A stretch of 40,981 bases of DNA from RGIG5327 sp045612485 (GCA_045612485.1 JAZKZE010000105.1:1-40981), one strand, 5' to 3'; shown: positions 15,558 through 24,701, counted from the stretch's first letter. Translations and numbers: made by a program. Notes: generated by a model not told the origin, from the sequence alone.

Positions 15558-17705
15558 ATGGCAACAATAAGCAGCACCATTGCACTCAATGACCAAATGA
15601 CCCCGGTATTGCGTTCCATTGCGACGTCTCTAGCCGGGGTCAATGCCGCATTTGCACAACTTACCGCGTTAAGTGGTGACGCGATCGACACGCAAAATAT
15701 ACAGCAGGCAAACCGCGCATTATTGCAGACAGAACAGGCGCAAGATAACGTAAATCAGAGCTTAAGAGAGGGCGCGGGCGCTGCCGATCAACTCTGGGGG
15801 AAGATCAAAGGATTCATTGCCGCATACGCTGGCTGGAATGTTGTACAGCAGACAGTTGCATGGTCAGACGAAATGACCAACATACAAGCACGACTGGCGC
15901 AAGTGAACGACGGTAGCCGGTCACAAAGCCAACTTATGCGGGACATTTATTTGAACGCCCAAAATGCACATGCTTCCTTGCAGGGCATGGCGGACATTGT
16001 CGGGAGATTCGGGAACAATGCAAGAGCCGCATTCAGCAGCAATGACGAATTGCTGGCGTTCTCCAATCAGCTGTATAAGATGTTCAGCATTGCCGGAACG
16101 GATCAGAACGGCGCGGCGGCTGCTATGCTTCAGTTATCGCAAGGCTTGGGAGCGGGTGCGCTCCGTGGCGAAGAATTGAACAGTGTATTCGAGCAAGCCC
16201 CGATCATCATTCAGACGATTGCGGACTATATGAATGTTCCAATCGGCAAGATCAGAGAGATGGCATCCGAAGGGAAGTTGACGGCGGATGTTGTCAAGAA
16301 TGCACTGCTTGGAGCGGCAGAAAAGACCAACGAAACGTTCGCAAATATGCCGCTGACATTCGGCGCAGCGTGGACGATGGCGAAAAACACATTCCAGATG
16401 AATATGCTGGGCTTGCAGAAGGTCATTTCAGACACGATCAATCAGAAGCAATTCCAGCAGATTCTTGACGGCTTGACTGCTACAATTTCCGGCATTGCCA
16501 GTTTTGCGATTCCGGTCGTTAAGGGCATAGCGGGAGCGGTCGGCTTCCTGTACGAAAATTGGAGCTTGATAGCTCCGGTCATTGGCACGGTAACGGGTGC
16601 AATGCTGGCATATAAGGCTGTGACGGTTGCGACTGCAACAGTGGAAGCAATCAGCAGGGGCGTAAAGATTGCCGGAGTTATCGCACAATATGCGTATGCT
16701 GCGGCAATGGGCGTTTCTGCTTCCGCAACAGCGGCATCAACAGCGGCGCAAATGGGGCTGAATACAGCCATGCTTGCAAGTCCGGTAACATGGATCATAG
16801 CGGGTATTGCTGCCGTCATTGGTCTGCTTTATATGGCTGTGGCGGTAATTAACAAGGTCACCGGATCGACGTATTCCGCAACCGGAATTATTACCGGCAT
16901 TGTGTGGAGCGCATGGGCGTACATCCGGAACATTATTGCAACGGTATGGAATGTCATTCTATCTCTTGCAGAATTTGTTATGAATGTATTCCGGAATCCT
17001 ATGTACAGCATAATGAAGCTGGTATACAACCTGCTGGACACATTCAGCGGAATGTATGTCGGAATATTGAAAGGACTTGATCCGGTAATTACAGCATTAA
17101 CAAAAGGATTCATGTCATGGGTGAACGGCGCAATCAAGGGCATCAACTGGCTTTCTTCTGCACTTGACAGCATCGGTCTTGGCTGGGGGCAAATCGGCGA
17201 GGTCACTATGACTGGAACCGTGGCAAGCAATGCGGAAGCCGTCCGGCAGCAAATGCTTTCCGCCATCGATCCAGGAGCAGCACCGGAGGGCTACAAATCC
17301 CTTTCCGGCTACAAAATGGACATGGCGAATCCGGAAGAATACGCACAAGCCGGATATAAGGCTGGGGAGAAATTCGGAGCTGACCCGCTGGGAACATTGC
17401 AGAGCACACTGGGGCTTTCAAGCGATCCGGCAATTCAAGCACTTATGGACGGTCAGGCGCAAGGGAACAAACTTGCAGCGCAAACGGCAAAGAACACCAC
17501 ACCGAGTTCTGAAGAGGATTATAAATACCTCAAAGAGATCATGACCGGAAAAGCGGTTGACCGTCTGAGCGGTGCGGATATTCGTATTCAGATGAACAAT
17601 AACAACAAGATCAATTCCGCGCTGGACCTTGACAGCATTGTCAACGCATTGGCGCAGAAATTGACCGGCGCGATGGACAGCGCAGCGGAAGGAGTGCACC
17701 TGTAA
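15558..17705 (+). CDS. Tail tape measure protein
   Basis: The 715-residue protein is the longest in the phage and follows the chaperone pair, as tape measures do. It has the tape-measure core (ARLAQVNDGSRSQSQLMRDI ... LGAGALRGEELNSVFEQAP ... MPLTFGAAWTMAKNTFQMN) and several hydrophobic, potentially membrane-active segments at about residues 300-330 and 345-435. Its length sets the tail length; at 715 residues a tail of roughly 100 nm would follow from the usual 0.15 nm per residue rule. The stop overlaps the next start (TAATG). Confidence 0.93.
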   Translation: MATISSTIALNDQMTPVLRSIATSLAGVNAAFAQLTALSGDAIDTQNIQQANRALLQTEQAQDNVNQSLREGAGAADQLWGKIKGFIAAYAGWNVVQQTVAWSDEMTNIQARLAQVNDGSRSQSQLMRDIYLNAQNAHASLQGMADIVGRFGNNARAAFSSNDELLAFSNQLYKMFSIAGTDQNGAAAAMLQLSQGLGAGALRGEELNSVFEQAPIIIQTIADYMNVPIGKIREMASEGKLTADVVKNALLGAAEKTNETFANMPLTFGAAWTMAKNTFQMNMLGLQKVISDTINQKQFQQILDGLTATISGIASFAIPVVKGIAGAVGFLYENWSLIAPVIGTVTGAMLAYKAVTVATATVEAISRGVKIAGVIAQYAYAAAMGVSASATAASTAAQMGLNTAMLASPVTWIIAGIAAVIGLLYMAVAVINKVTGSTYSATGIITGIVWSAWAYIRNIIATVWNVILSLAEFVMNVFRNPMYSIMKLVYNLLDTFSGMYVGILKGLDPVITALTKGFMSWVNGAIKGINWLSSALDSIGLGWGQIGEVTMTGTVASNAEAVRQQMLSAIDPGAAPEGYKSLSGYKMDMANPEEYAQAGYKAGEKFGADPLGTLQSTLGLSSDPAIQALMDGQAQGNKLAAQTAKNTTPSSEEDYKYLKEIMTGKAVDRLSGADIRIQMNNNNKINSALDLDSIVNALAQKLTGAMDSAAEGVHL

Positions 17706-18286
17706 TGTATTACTTTTTTATTGGTCCGGTACTTCTGCCGGTAACGCCGGAAGCCTTGACGGTTGACATAGGCGGAAATAATCAAGTTGTCACGTTGATC
17801 AATGACGGAGAAATCAACATCCTGCATGACCCGAAACTGAAAGAGGCGGCGTTTGATGTTCTGCTTCCAACACGGCTGGGGCTGAATAAATACCCGTTTG
17901 CTTTTTACAGTTTGGCGGGGGCGGAAGCATTGGCATTTACGGAGTATTTCAAACTGTTACAGCGGCGGAAAATCCCTTTCCCGTTTATCGTCGCAAAGAT
18001 GCAGCCGGGCAGTCTGATTCCGTCTGGATATGAGTATATGCAAGCCGTTATTGAGAGCTACACGCAGAAGGAAGACGCAAACAACGGACCGGATGTTATT
18101 GTATCGTTGAAGTTGAAAGAGTACCGCGAATATGCCACAATCCGAGTGGATGCAGAACCGGAAAAGGACGCAACCGGGAAACTTGTATATAAAGCAACGA
18201 AACAGCGCGGGAAATCGTTCACGTCAGAACTGGAAAAGCTGATTAAAGAGGTCGGGCTTGAGATCAAGGGGGCGTTTGGCGTATGA
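17705..18286 (+). CDS. xkdP: Baseplate/tail protein XkdP-like
   Basis: The 193-residue protein has the XkdP N-terminal pattern (FIGPVLLPVTPEALTVDIGGNNQVVTLINDGEINIL, then PFPFIVAKM). PBSX XkdP carries a LysM domain after this part; I do not see one here, and the C-terminus is a short helix. It acts at the tail tip between the tape measure and hub. Overlapping start/stop junctions on both sides mark one operon. Confidence 0.85.
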   Translation: MYYFFIGPVLLPVTPEALTVDIGGNNQVVTLINDGEINILHDPKLKEAAFDVLLPTRLGLNKYPFAFYSLAGAEALAFTEYFKLLQRRKIPFPFIVAKMQPGSLIPSGYEYMQAVIESYTQKEDANNGPDVIVSLKLKEYREYATIRVDAEPEKDATGKLVYKATKQRGKSFTSELEKLIKEVGLEIKGAFGV

Positions 18287-19239
18287 GTTACGAACTGGCG
18301 ATTTTCAACGGCAACAGCCGGATGATTCCGCTGACCATTGACGGCGTAACGCTGGCGCAGGAACGATCCGGAGCACCGGCAAAGTTGACTTTTACGGTCG
18401 TAAAGGACGAATATTTGAGTTTTCCGGAGGGATCGGTCGCACGTTTGACTGTGGACGATAAAATCGTTTTTACTGGTTTCATTTTTGAAAAATCCCGTAA
18501 TAAAGATCAGCACATTGCATGCGTGGCATACGATCAATTACGGTACTTCAAGAATAAGGATACATGGAAGATTCAGAACAAAAAAGCGTCGGAGTTCCTG
18601 CGGCAAGTCTGTGATCAATTCATTCTGAAAGCCGGAGACATTGAGGACACCGGATTTGTTATTGAAAATATGCTTTGCGACAACAAGACGATATTCGACG
18701 CTGTGCAAGATACGCTGGACAGGACATTGATCAATACCGGCAAGCTGTATATTCTTTACGACGATGCAGGGAAAATCTGCTTAAAAGATGCGGAAAAGAT
18801 GAAAACAACGCTGCTTATCTGTGATCAGACGGCGCAGGATTATGATTACAGCAGCAGCATTGAAGAGATGGTCAACGTAGTAAAGTTGATCCAGAAAAAA
18901 AGCGGTTCTGACGTCGGTCAGGCATTTTATAAAGTTGACCAAAACAGCGTAAACCGATACGGGGCTTTGCAATACTTTGAAAACAATCTTGACGAAAAGG
19001 CAAATCCGGAAAAGATTGCAGCGCAAATTCTGGAATTGAATAACCGCGTCCGGCGGAAATTGACAATTGCCGGAGCATTGGGAGATACGGAAGTCCGGGG
19101 CGGATCATCGGTCGCGCTGGATCTTGCACTGGGCGATCAGACGGCGCGTCTATTCGCTATTGTTGACAGCGTGACGCATACATTCAACAATGACCACCAC
19201 AGTATGGATTTGCATTTATCCGGAAAGGAATTGAGATAA
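18283..19239 (+). CDS. xkdQ: Baseplate hub protein (XkdQ, gpD-like)
   Basis: The 318-residue product follows the XkdQ pattern: MIPLTIDGVTLAQERSGAPAKLTFTV at the start, ASEFLRQVCDQF in the middle and HSMDLHLSGKE near the end. The gpD/gp27-like hub adapts tube and spike. It starts within the last bases of the xkdP-like gene and its stop overlaps the next start. Confidence 0.87.
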   Translation: MSYELAIFNGNSRMIPLTIDGVTLAQERSGAPAKLTFTVVKDEYLSFPEGSVARLTVDDKIVFTGFIFEKSRNKDQHIACVAYDQLRYFKNKDTWKIQNKKASEFLRQVCDQFILKAGDIEDTGFVIENMLCDNKTIFDAVQDTLDRTLINTGKLYILYDDAGKICLKDAEKMKTTLLICDQTAQDYDYSSSIEEMVNVVKLIQKKSGSDVGQAFYKVDQNSVNRYGALQYFENNLDEKANPEKIAAQILELNNRVRRKLTIAGALGDTEVRGGSSVALDLALGDQTARLFAIVDSVTHTFNNDHHSMDLHLSGKELR

Positions 19240-19916
19240 TGGGGGCGGAAAACTTAGTTGCTCAATTAATCAAAAAGATTGCGCAAGATGCAGAAGAAGC
19301 CAGAAAGCCTACAACGCTTGAATTCGGCGAGGTCGTTTCTGAAGAATACGCGCCGCTTGAAATCCGTATTCATGATAAATTGATTCTTGACGAAAACTTT
19401 CTTGAATTGACCAATGCAGTCAAGGATCACTGGGTCGATATTGAGGTCTACTGGGAGACCATCGACGACAACGACCTTTCAGAGTTCCAGTCGCAAACAG
19501 ACGCAAATGTTAAGACGCTGAACGATAACGTTAAAGCCTACAACGAACACAAGAATGCGAACGCTGGCGGCGTTGATAAGACTATGAATAAGATAGCGCC
19601 ATATCACACGTCGCACCTGCACAACATCGCAGGGCGCAAGAAAATGAGAGTATATAACGGACTGCATAAAGGCGAAAAGGTCGTTTTGTTGCGGATGCGG
19701 GGCGGGCAGAAGTATCTTGTATTGGATCGTATAACTCCGCATATTGTAGGCGGTGAATGGCGGACACATGCAGGGGCGAATATTGACACGCAAGATACCG
19801 CACCATTTGTGCCGGAAGGATTGCCCGGCTGGACAAAGGGCGCAACCAGCGAAAGTAAGTGGGCGAACTTTGCGAAACCGGCGAAATTTACACCCGGCGG
19901 ACCTGCGCCGGAATAA
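19239..19916 (+). CDS. xkdR: Baseplate protein XkdR-like (DUF2577)
   Basis: The 225-residue protein matches DUF2577: LVAQLIKKIAQDAEEARKPTTLEFGEVVSE, LEIRIHDKLILDENFLELT and a C-terminal KGEKVVLLRMRGGQKYLVLDRI beta segment. It is about twice the length of the shortest family members because of an inserted charged helix (about 84-115). Placed in the XkdQ-R-S-T-U order. Probably part of the spike/hub assembly. Confidence 0.85.
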   Translation: MGAENLVAQLIKKIAQDAEEARKPTTLEFGEVVSEEYAPLEIRIHDKLILDENFLELTNAVKDHWVDIEVYWETIDDNDLSEFQSQTDANVKTLNDNVKAYNEHKNANAGGVDKTMNKIAPYHTSHLHNIAGRKKMRVYNGLHKGEKVVLLRMRGGQKYLVLDRITPHIVGGEWRTHAGANIDTQDTAPFVPEGLPGWTKGATSESKWANFAKPAKFTPGGPAPE

Positions 19917-19934
19917 CACAGGGAGACAGAAGAC

Positions 19935-20369
19935 ATGGCACTATTACCAACATTCAGTGAAGAGGTCGTGGAAGAATTCGAATATACGCAGGAACCCGGC
20001 TACACTTACCGGATGAAAGTTGATCAGGAAGACGGAACAGCGGGGCAGTTTATCGGATACATCGACGGCAGGGACGCCGTAGAACAGGCGGTATATAAGA
20101 TTCTCAACACGGAACGTGGCGAAAACGAAATATACCGCGATCAATACGGCGTTGAGATCGACGACCTATTCGGGAAGCCGATACCGTACGTTATACCGGA
20201 ACTGGACAGACGAGTAAAGGACGCATTACTTCAAGATGACCGAATTTCCGCAGTCGGGAATTTCACTTTTGAACTTCCGAAAAAAGGAATTATTCACATG
20301 ACTTTCACCGTTACAAGTATTTACGGAGAAATAGAAATCAGTCAGAACATAAACATGGAGGCTGCATAA
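19935..20369 (+). CDS. xkdS: Baseplate wedge protein XkdS-like (DUF2634, gp25-type)
   Basis: The 144-residue protein carries the gp25/DUF2634 pattern: DGRDAVEQAVYKILNTERGENEIYRDQYGVEIDDLFG and a C-terminal FTVTSIYGEIEIS. It is a wedge component that links hub and sheath. GGGAGAC precedes the ATG; stop overlaps the next start. Confidence 0.87.
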   Translation: MALLPTFSEEVVEEFEYTQEPGYTYRMKVDQEDGTAGQFIGYIDGRDAVEQAVYKILNTERGENEIYRDQYGVEIDDLFGKPIPYVIPELDRRVKDALLQDDRISAVGNFTFELPKKGIIHMTFTVTSIYGEIEISQNINMEAA

Positions 20370-21460
20370 TGGCGAAGTTATACGCTGGAGAGACCGCAGA
20401 AACAATTCTAAACCGCATTCTGGCGCGCGTTGCGTCGAAGTTCGATAAAAGACTGGGGTCCATCATTTACGACGCCACAGCACCGGCGTCAATCGAATTC
20501 GAGCAGTTATACAAGGCACTTGATTACATTCTGGATCAGGCGTTTGCAGATACGGCAGAACGTCCGTATTTGATCCGCAGGGCGGCGGAACGTGGGCTGA
20601 AGCCATTCCCTGCAACACCCGCAAAGGTTACAGGTGTATTCACTCCGGCAGAGCTTGAAATTCCGATTGGGGCACGGTTCAACTGTGGCGAATACGTTTA
20701 TGCCGTCACGGAGAAGATCGAGCCGGGGCGGTATTATCTGACATGTGAAACGGTCGGAGCTGCTGCGAACGGTCAGACCGGACGACTGATTCCGGTGCAG
20801 ACAATTACTGGGCTGAAAACGGCTGATTTGGTCGAAGTCTCAATTCTTGGAGAGAATGAAGAGGACACAGAGCGATTCCGGCAGCGTTACTTCGACAGTC
20901 TGACCGCTGACATCTACGGCGGCAACGTTGCGGATTACAAGTCAAAGATTCGCAGTTTGCCGGGCGTGGGCGGTGTGAAAGTTTATCCGGCGTGGAACGG
21001 TGGCGGAACGGTGCTGTGTGTAATCATTGACAGCGAATACGGCGTCCCGACGGAAACGCTTGTATCAGAAGTTCAAGAAATAATTGATCCGCTTGTAATC
21101 AATGGCGAAGACAGCCAAGGGCAGGGGCTGGGCGTTGCTCCGATTGGTCACTTCTGCACGATTATGGGAGCAAATCAAGCGACAATCAACATCCAGACAC
21201 GGCTGACATTCCGAAGCGGTAACGATTACGTTTCAACGCTGCCGGAGATCGAGGCGGCACTTGATGCTTATTACAAGGAATTGAACAGAGACTGGCAGAA
21301 CAGAGATAACGTGATCGTGCGAATCGCAGAAATTAACGCGCGACTGCTTGAAATTCCGGCAGTCCTTGACATCACCGGAACAATGCTGAACGGCGCAGAA
21401 GAAAACATCATGATTGACGCTGACAGCATTCCGGATCGCGGCGAATTTGAAGCGGTATAA
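20369..21460 (+). CDS. xkdT: Baseplate J-like protein (XkdT)
   Basis: The 363-residue protein has baseplate J signatures: AETILNRILARVASKFDKRLGS near the start, EDTERFRQRYFDSLTADIYGGNVADYKSKIRSLPGVGGVKVYPAW in the middle, and a C-terminal IAEINARLLEIPAVLDI. This is the gpJ/gp6 wedge ring that connects fibres to the baseplate. Confidence 0.93.
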   Translation: MAKLYAGETAETILNRILARVASKFDKRLGSIIYDATAPASIEFEQLYKALDYILDQAFADTAERPYLIRRAAERGLKPFPATPAKVTGVFTPAELEIPIGARFNCGEYVYAVTEKIEPGRYYLTCETVGAAANGQTGRLIPVQTITGLKTADLVEVSILGENEEDTERFRQRYFDSLTADIYGGNVADYKSKIRSLPGVGGVKVYPAWNGGGTVLCVIIDSEYGVPTETLVSEVQEIIDPLVINGEDSQGQGLGVAPIGHFCTIMGANQATINIQTRLTFRSGNDYVSTLPEIEAALDAYYKELNRDWQNRDNVIVRIAEINARLLEIPAVLDITGTMLNGAEENIMIDADSIPDRGEFEAV

Positions 21461-21480
21461 AGATAGGGGAGGCGGCAGAA

Positions 21481-22035
21481 ATGGAACTGCAAAGAACAGT
21501 AAAAATAGAGCGTTACTGGCCGCGCGTAATAGGAGATATGCGGGACTTTCAGGAGATCGCAAGGGGCGAAAATCCGGAGTTCCGGACACTCTGGGACGCG
21601 GTGGAAAGGTTTATTCAAGATTGCTTTGTGCATTCCGGCACAGAATGGGCGATTGAACGCTGGGAGAAGATTTTCCGGCTGGAAACCTACAAAACGGACA
21701 CACTGGAACAGCGGCGGTCACGAATTCTTGCGATGATAACCCGACAGCTTCCGTACACCATGCGGGCGTTGCGGAACATGCTTGAAGCCCTGCTGGGGGC
21801 TGGCAACTACACCGCAACAGTCAACCCGATTACAAGCACAATCAGCGTACTTGTAAATGTCAGGATCGCGCACCAGATGGACGATGTACGGCAACTGCTG
21901 GACGCCGTTGTTCCGGCAAATCTGGGAATTGAGATCGGCAGTCTATACAGCACGCATGAACGGCTTGCAGGCTACACGCACGGGGAGCTTGCAGCATATA
22001 CGCACAAATATATTCAGGAACAATTAGAAGTATAA
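21481..22035 (+). CDS. xkdU: Baseplate protein XkdU-like (DUF2313, YmfQ)
   Basis: The 184-residue product matches DUF2313: RYWPRVIGDMRDFQEIARGENPEF, WAIERWEKIFRLETYKTDTLEQRRSRILAMI and VVPANLGIEI. It completes the XkdQ-U baseplate set. A GGGGAGG site precedes the ATG. Confidence 0.9.
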   Translation: MELQRTVKIERYWPRVIGDMRDFQEIARGENPEFRTLWDAVERFIQDCFVHSGTEWAIERWEKIFRLETYKTDTLEQRRSRILAMITRQLPYTMRALRNMLEALLGAGNYTATVNPITSTISVLVNVRIAHQMDDVRQLLDAVVPANLGIEIGSLYSTHERLAGYTHGELAAYTHKYIQEQLEV

Positions 22036-22049
22036 GGAGATTTGAAACA

Positions 22050-22538
22050 ATGGCTACACAAACAGAAAATCTTGGACTTACAAAGCCGGACGCGGCGGAA
22101 GGCTATGACATCAATGTATTCAACAATAACGCGGACATCGTGGACGGTGCAGTCGGCGCATTGCTGAAAGAGCTGGGCGGCGCAGGCGGAGGGCTGGGCG
22201 ATAAGGTGGATACCCTTTTGCAGAATGTCGCAGCAGTAAAGACCGACACGGCCGCGCTGGTGCAGGCATTGGCAACCGCAAACGCGAATATTGCAACGCT
22301 GCTGAGCAATCACGGAAGCGTCAAGACGATTGTTCGCGGAAGCGTGTTGTCAAGCGGAGCCGTAGTTGATATAACCATTCCAGACACTATGGACGCCAGC
22401 AAGGTGGTCGCACTATTCGACGCGCGACCTTCACACTCAACAAATACTACTGGCACCACGTGGACATTGTCGGGGAGGACATATCAGGTGACGTCCAGTG
22501 CGGGAAGTATAACCTACCAACTCATAGAATTCTACTAA
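22050..22538 (+). CDS. Short tail-fibre protein
   Basis: The 162-residue protein starts ENLGLTKPDAAEGYDINVFNNNADIVDG, a motif that begins many phage tail fibres, then has a helical coiled segment (about 45-90) and a short beta-rich end. It is much shorter than a normal fibre; the remaining adhesin functions are probably in the 3.9-7.6 kb cluster. A GC-rich terminator follows at once. Confidence 0.85.
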   Translation: MATQTENLGLTKPDAAEGYDINVFNNNADIVDGAVGALLKELGGAGGGLGDKVDTLLQNVAAVKTDTAALVQALATANANIATLLSNHGSVKTIVRGSVLSSGAVVDITIPDTMDASKVVALFDARPSHSTNTTGTTWTLSGRTYQVTSSAGSITYQLIEFY

Positions 22539-22546
22539 TCAACCGG

Positions 22547-22568
22547 GCCGGGGCAACCCGGCTTTTTT
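22547..22568 (+). terminator. Intrinsic terminator of the tail operon
   Basis: The stem GCCGGG/CCCGGC with a GCAA tetraloop is followed by six T. It ends the long structural operon. Confidence 0.92.
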
Positions 22569-22594
22569 GTGCCGTTTTTGCCACAAATGGGAAC

Positions 22595-22611
22595 AGCAGT
22601 TCTGCTATAAT
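22595..22611 (+). promoter_or_regulatory. Extended -10 promoter of the endolysin gene with overlapping palindrome
   Basis: TGCTATAAT (22603-22611) is a consensus extended -10 box. No good -35 is visible at 17 bases. The palindrome AGCAGTTCTGCT (22595-22606) overlaps it. Transcription would start near 22618, where the GAGGTGAT ribosome site begins, giving a very short leader. Confidence 0.55.
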
Positions 22612-22630
22612 TGAGTTGAGGTGATACGGC

Positions 22631-23144
22631 ATGAAGATATTTGTCAATCCCAGGCCACGGATGTAATGATCCCGGCGCGATAGGCCCGGCCGGGAATAAG
22701 GAAAGCGAGATCAACGCGAGGATTGCAGAGGCGGCAGCGAAACGGCTGAAAGCGGCAGGGCATAAGGTCACGCTGTACCAGCAGCATCGCAAACTTGCGG
22801 ACGTGGCGGCAAAGGCAAACAAGAGCAAGGCTGATTTATTCGTTTCTATTCATTGCAACGCGGCGGCGAACACGGACGCGCGAGGGACAGAGACATGGTA
22901 CTATACCGGATGCCCACACGGCAGGGCTGCGGCGGAATCAATACAGCGTGAAGTTGTCAAGGCTCTGGGGTCCCGTGACAGGGGCGTGAAGTCAAGCAAA
23001 AGCCTTTATGTGCTGCGTAAGACGGTAATGCCTGCTGTATTGGTAGAAGTTGGATTCCTGAGTAATGCAGCAGAAGAAAAAGAGATCGTCACGAAGGCGG
23101 CGCAGATAGGGCAGGCAATAGCGGACGGCATTATGTCGAAGTAA
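22631..23144 (+). CDS. Endolysin, N-acetylmuramoyl-L-alanine amidase (Amidase_3), reading frame interrupted near the start
   Basis: The protein has all four Amidase_3 zinc/catalytic motifs: PGHGCNDPG, GNKESEINARI, SIHCNAAAN and LVEVGFLSN. It cleaves the amide bond between MurNAc and the stem peptide. The ATG at 22631 has a strong GAGGTGAT site but reads only MKIFVNPRPRM before TAA. A +1 shift at CCC AGG C (22649-22655) gives MKIFVNPGHGC, the exact family start. The alternative is the in-frame TTG at 22641 (MSIPGHG), 15 bases from the ribosome site and lacking most of the first beta strand. A functional lysin by +1 shift or TTG start is inferred. Length is about 170 residues, a single domain with no visible wall-binding part. 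Confidence 0.85.
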
Positions 23145-23175
23145 CCCCGGGTTTTCGGGGTTATTTTAATTTTTT
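23142..23175 (+). terminator. Intrinsic terminator overlapping the endolysin stop
   Basis: TAACCCCG/CGGGGTTA with a 6-base loop, then a T-rich tract. The first stem bases are the endolysin stop codon. Confidence 0.85.
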
Positions 23176-23197
23176 TCAAAATTTTTCAAATTTTCGC

Positions 23198-23227
23198 TTG
23201 CATTTCCGAAAAACGGATATATATTAT
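23198..23227 (+). promoter_or_regulatory. Promoter P1 (TTGCAT, 16-bp spacer, TATATT)
   Basis: TTGCAT at 23198-23203, then TATATT at 23220-23225 after 16 bp (or TATTAT after 18 bp). An A/T-rich tract with TTTTTCAAA lies upstream, as in P2 and P3. It drives the early segment that begins with the 101-residue gene. Confidence 0.75.
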
Positions 23228-23246
23228 GCACTGTAAACTTGATAAA

Positions 23247-23275
23247 CAACCAAGCCGATACGGCAGAAAGGACAA
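23247..23275 (+). promoter_or_regulatory. Conserved 5' leader element, copy 1
   Basis: CAACCAAGCCG, loop ATA, CGGCAGAAAGGACAA. The GCCG/CGGC hairpin is at 23254-23264 and the AGAAAGGA ribosome site is joined to its 3' arm. The same element occurs at two other early promoters with different loops. Confidence 0.75.
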
Positions 23276-23281
23276 CTTACA

Positions 23282-23587
23282 ATGAACACTCAACAGGCAT
23301 TTGAGAAAATGGCAACCCGCTACAACATGATCGACATGTTAAACCAACTTGCAGAGATTGACGATCAACTTGTAAACCTTGTGCGTGATACCTTTAATTA
23401 TGCCGTTTTGATGGCGAAAACTAAAAGGTATCAGAAACTTGCTGATATGTGCTATGAGTGTATCCGTGATGGAAAAGAAATGAACGTCACAGAAATTCTT
23501 AATATCGAGATCGAGGAAAACGAAATTGAAGAAATTCACGAAAAATTCATTGAAAACTTGAAAGTTTTTTATTCAAAATTCGCTTAA
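23282..23587 (+). CDS. Small acidic protein of unknown function, first gene of the P1 transcript
   Basis: A 101-residue, mostly helical, acidic protein; its C-terminal half (VTEILNIEIEENEIEEIHEKFIENL) is strongly acidic. No family recognised. As the first gene after a strong promoter with a structured leader, it is probably an early takeover or regulatory factor. A GAAA-loop hairpin follows it, as it follows the first gene of the P2 unit. Confidence 0.75.
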   Translation: MNTQQAFEKMATRYNMIDMLNQLAEIDDQLVNLVRDTFNYAVLMAKTKRYQKLADMCYECIRDGKEMNVTEILNIEIEENEIEEIHEKFIENLKVFYSKFA

Positions 23588-23596
23588 TATCAACCC

Positions 23597-23656
23597 GCCG
23601 GGGGAAACCCCGGCACGTCCACCACAGACACCCCGCGCCGGGCGGGTAATCCCGGC
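23597..23656 (+). repeat. Tandem hairpins, the first identical to 26085-26102
   Basis: Hairpin 1 (23597-23614): GCCGGGG, loop GAAA, CCCCGGC; exact 18-base copy at 26085. Hairpin 2 (23637-23656): GCCGGG/CCCGGC with an 8-base loop. No T-tract follows, so an mRNA processing or stabilising role is more likely than termination. Part of the 109-base gap before the YqaJ gene. Confidence 0.75.
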
Positions 23657-23696
23657 AACTTTTGATCTTTAACCCATAACAACAGGAGCAAACAAC

Positions 23697-24656
23697 ATGA
23701 ACAGAACAGACTTCCTTGCAAGACGCAAGACCGGAATCGGCGGCTCGGACATTGCCGCGATCATTGGGCTTTCACCGTGGCGGACACCGCGCGACATTTA
23801 CCTTGATAAAAAGGGACTTTCTGAGCCGGAACCGGAAACGGATGCCATGTACTGGGGAACGACATTAGAAGATATAGTCGCCCGCGAATACAGCAAACGG
23901 ACGGGGCGGAAGATTGAACGCTGCAACGTGCTTTTCCAGCATCCGGAACATCCGTTCCTGATTGGCAACCTTGACCGCGTTGTTTATGATAATCCGAGCA
24001 AAAAACCGGTAGTAAACGGGCGGCTTATTACCCGCCGTATTCTGGAATGTAAGACGGCGAGCCAGTACGCCGCCGGAGACTGGGGAGAAGCCGGAACGGA
24101 TCAGATACCTGAATATTATAAAGCTCAAGTCCAATGGTACATGGGGATCACCGGAGCGGAAGTCTGCGACGTTGCTGTATTGATAGGGAATAGAGATTTC
24201 CGGATTTACACCGTATACCGTGACGATGCTGTAATAGCGTATCTGTTCGGCGCGGGCGTGGCATTCTGGCGGGAATACATTGAGAAAGACATAATGCCGC
24301 CGGCTGTAACTCTGGAAGACATAGAGAACATACACCACGGACAGCAGAAGGAACGCCGGTTCGCAAGTGAAGAGATCACTGCAGCAGTTAAACGATACGC
24401 AGAAATTGACGCGGCAATCAAGGAGCTGAAAGCGGAACAGGATCCGCTGAAATTGGCAATCTGCGACTGTATGGGCGATGCGGTCGAATTGGTCGGAACC
24501 GACAGCCGGAAGCTGGCAAGTTGGAGCGCGGCAAAGTCGACGCAAAAGACGGACTGGAAGGCGGTCGCTGAAGAGATGGAAGCACCGGCGGACATTGTGG
24601 CAAAACACACCACCGAGACCTTGAGCGCAAGGCGATTCACCATCTCAGCAAAGTAA
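23697..24656 (+). CDS. YqaJ-family viral recombinase (exonuclease)
   Basis: The 319-residue protein has the YqaJ/lambda-Exo-like nuclease motifs: FLARRKTGIGGSDIAAIIGLSPW, then YWGTTLEDIVAREY (catalytic Glu), GNLDRVV (Asp) and RILECKTAS (ExK). It degrades one strand of double-stranded ends to give tails for annealing. A putative annealing protein and SSB follow downstream, completing a recombination module. AACAGGAGC precedes the ATG. Confidence 0.93.
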   Translation: MNRTDFLARRKTGIGGSDIAAIIGLSPWRTPRDIYLDKKGLSEPEPETDAMYWGTTLEDIVAREYSKRTGRKIERCNVLFQHPEHPFLIGNLDRVVYDNPSKKPVVNGRLITRRILECKTASQYAAGDWGEAGTDQIPEYYKAQVQWYMGITGAEVCDVAVLIGNRDFRIYTVYRDDAVIAYLFGAGVAFWREYIEKDIMPPAVTLEDIENIHHGQQKERRFASEEITAAVKRYAEIDAAIKELKAEQDPLKLAICDCMGDAVELVGTDSRKLASWSAAKSTQKTDWKAVAEEMEAPADIVAKHTTETLSARRFTISAK

Positions 24657-24662
24657 CAACAC

Positions 24663-24687
24663 GGCGGGATTTTCCCGCCTTTTTTTT
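24663..24687 (+). terminator. Intrinsic terminator after the YqaJ gene
   Basis: GGCGGGA/TCCCGCC with a 3-base loop, followed by eight T. The following methylase gene starts only 15 bases later, so it depends on read-through or another promoter. Confidence 0.88.
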
Positions 24688-24701
24688 GGAGGTTTTGAAA
24701 C

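Noticed and set aside
23865..24608. 247-residue reverse-strand ORF
   Set aside because: Antisense to the YqaJ exonuclease gene, which has clear catalytic motifs.
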